From: Legionella genomosp. 1
Lineage (GTDB): Bacteria; Pseudomonadota; Gammaproteobacteria; UBA6186; Azoamicaceae
NCBI GenBank assembly: GCA_945878715.1
Contig: CAMCTX010000009.1
Location: 1-38,877 of the forward strand
Length of the DNA stretch: 38,877 nt
Direction: 5' to 3'
The notes beneath the pieces were generated by a model that saw nothing but the letters and a program-made list of their open reading frames with translations, had not been told where the DNA came from and did not search any database. Of the stretch, positions 37,400-38,877 are shown one piece after another. Numbering within the stretch: the first letter of the stretch is position 1; each line of letters starts with the position of its first letter. The translations under genes were made by a program, and so were the position numbers.

Positions 37400-38013
37400 T
37401 TCAGCACCTCTTCAAATTGGCGTACTGCTGCAACGGTCATTAACACTTTCTCAAACTTAATCAGGTTGACAGGATCTGCATAGGCTGCCTGACACACCGC
37501 AATTTTCGATACATTACGGGCTGACAACTGTACATTTTCATCCCAAGCATCCGTAATAATAAGGACATTCTTTAAGCCCAAACTTGATAGTCTGTCCAAC
37601 AAGTCCCTTGTTTTAGGCCGGGCAAGCCCTAGATCCTGCACGACGACCAAACGATCTTGGCGTACCAGTTCGGATAAAATGGCCTGCATCGCCGCACGAT
37701 ACATTTTCTTATTGACCTTCTGGCTGTGATCCGTAGGGCCTGCTGCAAAGGTTCGACCGCCCCCACGCCATATAGGACTACGAATGGTACCGGCACGTGC
37801 CCTACCAGTGCCTTTCTGTGCCCAAGGCTTCGCACCACCACCACGTACCTCGGCACGCGTGAGTTGTGCACGGGTACCTGAACGGCCCCCTGCTAAATAC
37901 GCTGTCACCACTTGATGAACAAGGGCTTCATTAAAATCTCTGCCAAAGGTGGTTGCAGAAACATCTAATCCTTCGGTCGACACCCCACCCGGTATAGCCA
38001 ATGCAAGCTTCAT
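37396..38013 (-). CDS. rplD: 50S ribosomal protein L4
   Basis: A 205-residue tunnel-wall protein; in E. coli it also represses the S10 operon by attenuation. The core shows [67 protein letters not shown], the L4 loop, then [21 protein letters not shown]. Autoregulation cannot be judged because the operon leader is outside the window. Confidence 0.97.
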   Translation of the reverse strand: MKLALAIPGGVSTEGLDVSATTFGRDFNEALVHQVVTAYLAGGRSGTRAQLTRAEVRGGGAKPWAQKGTGRARAGTIRSPIWRGGGRTFAAGPTDHSQKVNKKMYRAAMQAILSELVRQDRLVVVQDLGLARPKTRDLLDRLSSLGLKNVLIITDAWDENVQLSARNVSKIAVCQAAYADPVNLIKFEKVLMTVAAVRQFEEVLK

Positions 38014-38022
38014 AGATCCCCC

Positions 38023-38691
38023 TTAGGCCACTTCGGTTAATTGGGTGTTGGTTCGCTTAACCGATGGGCAGATTAGAACCTGACCACCGGGTGCCCCCGG
38101 AATAGCGCCCTTAATGAGCAACACATTACGTTCAGCATCGACACGAACAATCGCTAAACTCTGAATGGTACAACGGGTATTCCCATATTGACCCGCCATT
38201 TTCTTCCCCTTAAACACACGACCTGGCGTTTGATTTTGACCAATGGATCCAGGCTTACGGTGTGATAAAGAGTTACCATGCGAAGTATTCTGCGTTCTAA
38301 AATTATGTCGCTTAACCGTACCCGAAAAACCATGACCTCGGCTCGTACCTGTTACATCTACCCACTGCCCTGCGCAAAATTGATCCGCTCTTAATTCATC
38401 CCCTACCTGGATAGAGGCGATCTCTGCCGCATCGACACGAAATTCCACGAGCGCCAAACCTGGCAACACATTGGCTTTGGCATAATGTCCTAACACAGGT
38501 TTGCTGAGACATTTTGCACGCCGCACACCTAAAGCAACTTGAATGGCATTATAACCATCCTTTTCGAGTGTCTTAAGCTGTACGACCTTATTCGATTGCA
38601 AGGAGACAACACTCACAGGAATGGAACTATCATTGAGCGGATCAAAGATTCGCGTCATACCACATTTAAGACCTACTACACCTACTGCCAT
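38023..38691 (-). CDS. rplC: 50S ribosomal protein L3
   Basis: A 222-residue primary 23S rRNA-binding protein that starts 50S assembly. [92 protein letters not shown] are canonical; the Gln of GQNQTPG is the residue methylated by PrmB in E. coli. It lies 9 nt before rplD and 13 nt after rpsJ. Confidence 0.97.
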   Translation of the reverse strand: MAVGVVGLKCGMTRIFDPLNDSSIPVSVVSLQSNKVVQLKTLEKDGYNAIQVALGVRRAKCLSKPVLGHYAKANVLPGLALVEFRVDAAEIASIQVGDELRADQFCAGQWVDVTGTSRGHGFSGTVKRHNFRTQNTSHGNSLSHRKPGSIGQNQTPGRVFKGKKMAGQYGNTRCTIQSLAIVRVDAERNVLLIKGAIPGAPGGQVLICPSVKRTNTQLTEVA

Positions 38692-38704
38692 CTTGTTCTA
38701 CTCC

Positions 38705-38877
38705 TCAGCTCAAGGCAATTTTTACATCAACGCCTGCGGCCAAATCTAATTTCATGAGTGCATCAACCGTTTTATCGGTTGCACCCACAATAATAATCAA
38801 TCGTTTATGCGTTGCAATTTCATATTGATCCCGCGCATCTTTATCGATATGCGGAGAAATCAATATCGTGAATCGCT
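38705..38877 (-). CDS. rpsJ: 30S ribosomal protein S10, C-terminal part (cut by window edge)
   Basis: Reading the minus strand from the window edge gives [56 protein letters not shown] and a TGA stop. This matches the C-terminal half of S10, including the SPH motif and [12 protein letters not shown] end. S10 is a head protein and also the NusB partner (NusE) in antitermination. It is the first gene of the S10 operon; its start and promoter lie beyond 38877. Confidence 0.95.
   Translation of the reverse strand, partial: RFTILISPHIDKDARDQYEIATHKRLIIIVGATDKTVDALMKLDLAAGVDVKIALS

Overview
The window looks like a piece of a gammaproteobacterial chromosome from a host-dependent (probably obligately intracellular) bacterium. 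The gammaproteobacterial signs are the rplU-rpmA-obg block divergent from ispB, an RpoS-type sigma factor, Coq7, DsbC, IHF-beta, and the rpsF-rpsR-rplI-dnaB and rpsP-rimM-trmD-rplS operons. The host-dependence signs are two tandem ATP/ADP translocase (Tlc/NTT) paralogs, found almost only in bacteria living inside eukaryotic cells, and a eukaryotic-type protein kinase. No species name can be given from the sequence alone. The kinase, the 603-residue hydrolase and the phosphotransferase gene look more AT-rich than the housekeeping genes, as expected for accessory genes.

Layout. 1-758: 5' part of a eukaryotic-like protein kinase (minus strand), cut by the window edge. 812-3714: obg, rpmA and rplU (minus) and divergent ispB (plus), then tRNA-Pro(CGG). 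3865-7261: outer-membrane beta-barrel protein, IHF-beta, rpoS, a ZapB-like coiled-coil protein, a 101-bp MITE-like element, and coq7. 7264-12156: palindromic repeats, groEL-groES with a near-consensus heat-shock promoter, then dnaB-rplI-rpsR-rpsF. 12268-18523: accessory block with a large alpha/beta hydrolase, an MHS-type transporter, an AAA/DUF4143 ATPase preceded by three 33-bp palindromic repeats, an L,D-transpeptidase, and a REC-GGDEF protein with a degenerate active site. 18545-21367: dsbC, then rplS-trmD-rimM-rpsP. 21459-25774: two Tlc/NTT translocases separated by an APH(6)-like kinase gene enclosed in 94-bp inverted repeats. 25786-38877: the S10, spc and alpha ribosomal operons as one long minus-strand block, rpsJ (partial) to rplQ, including secY, rpoA and the small rpmJ gene, but without rpmD. 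No gene-free stretch is longer than about 225 bases.

How the genes work together. Most of the window is translation machinery, with replication (dnaB), chaperonin, and ubiquinone synthesis (ispB for the side chain, coq7 for a ring hydroxylation). Keeping ubiquinone genes alongside nucleotide translocases suggests a cell that can respire but also imports host ATP. Envelope functions (beta-barrel protein, L,D-transpeptidase, DsbC) and candidate host-directed proteins (kinase, hydrolase) make up the rest. The most unusual structures are the inverted-repeat-enclosed phosphotransferase gene between the two translocases, the eukaryotic-like kinase, and the palindromic tandem repeats upstream of the DUF4143 ATPase.
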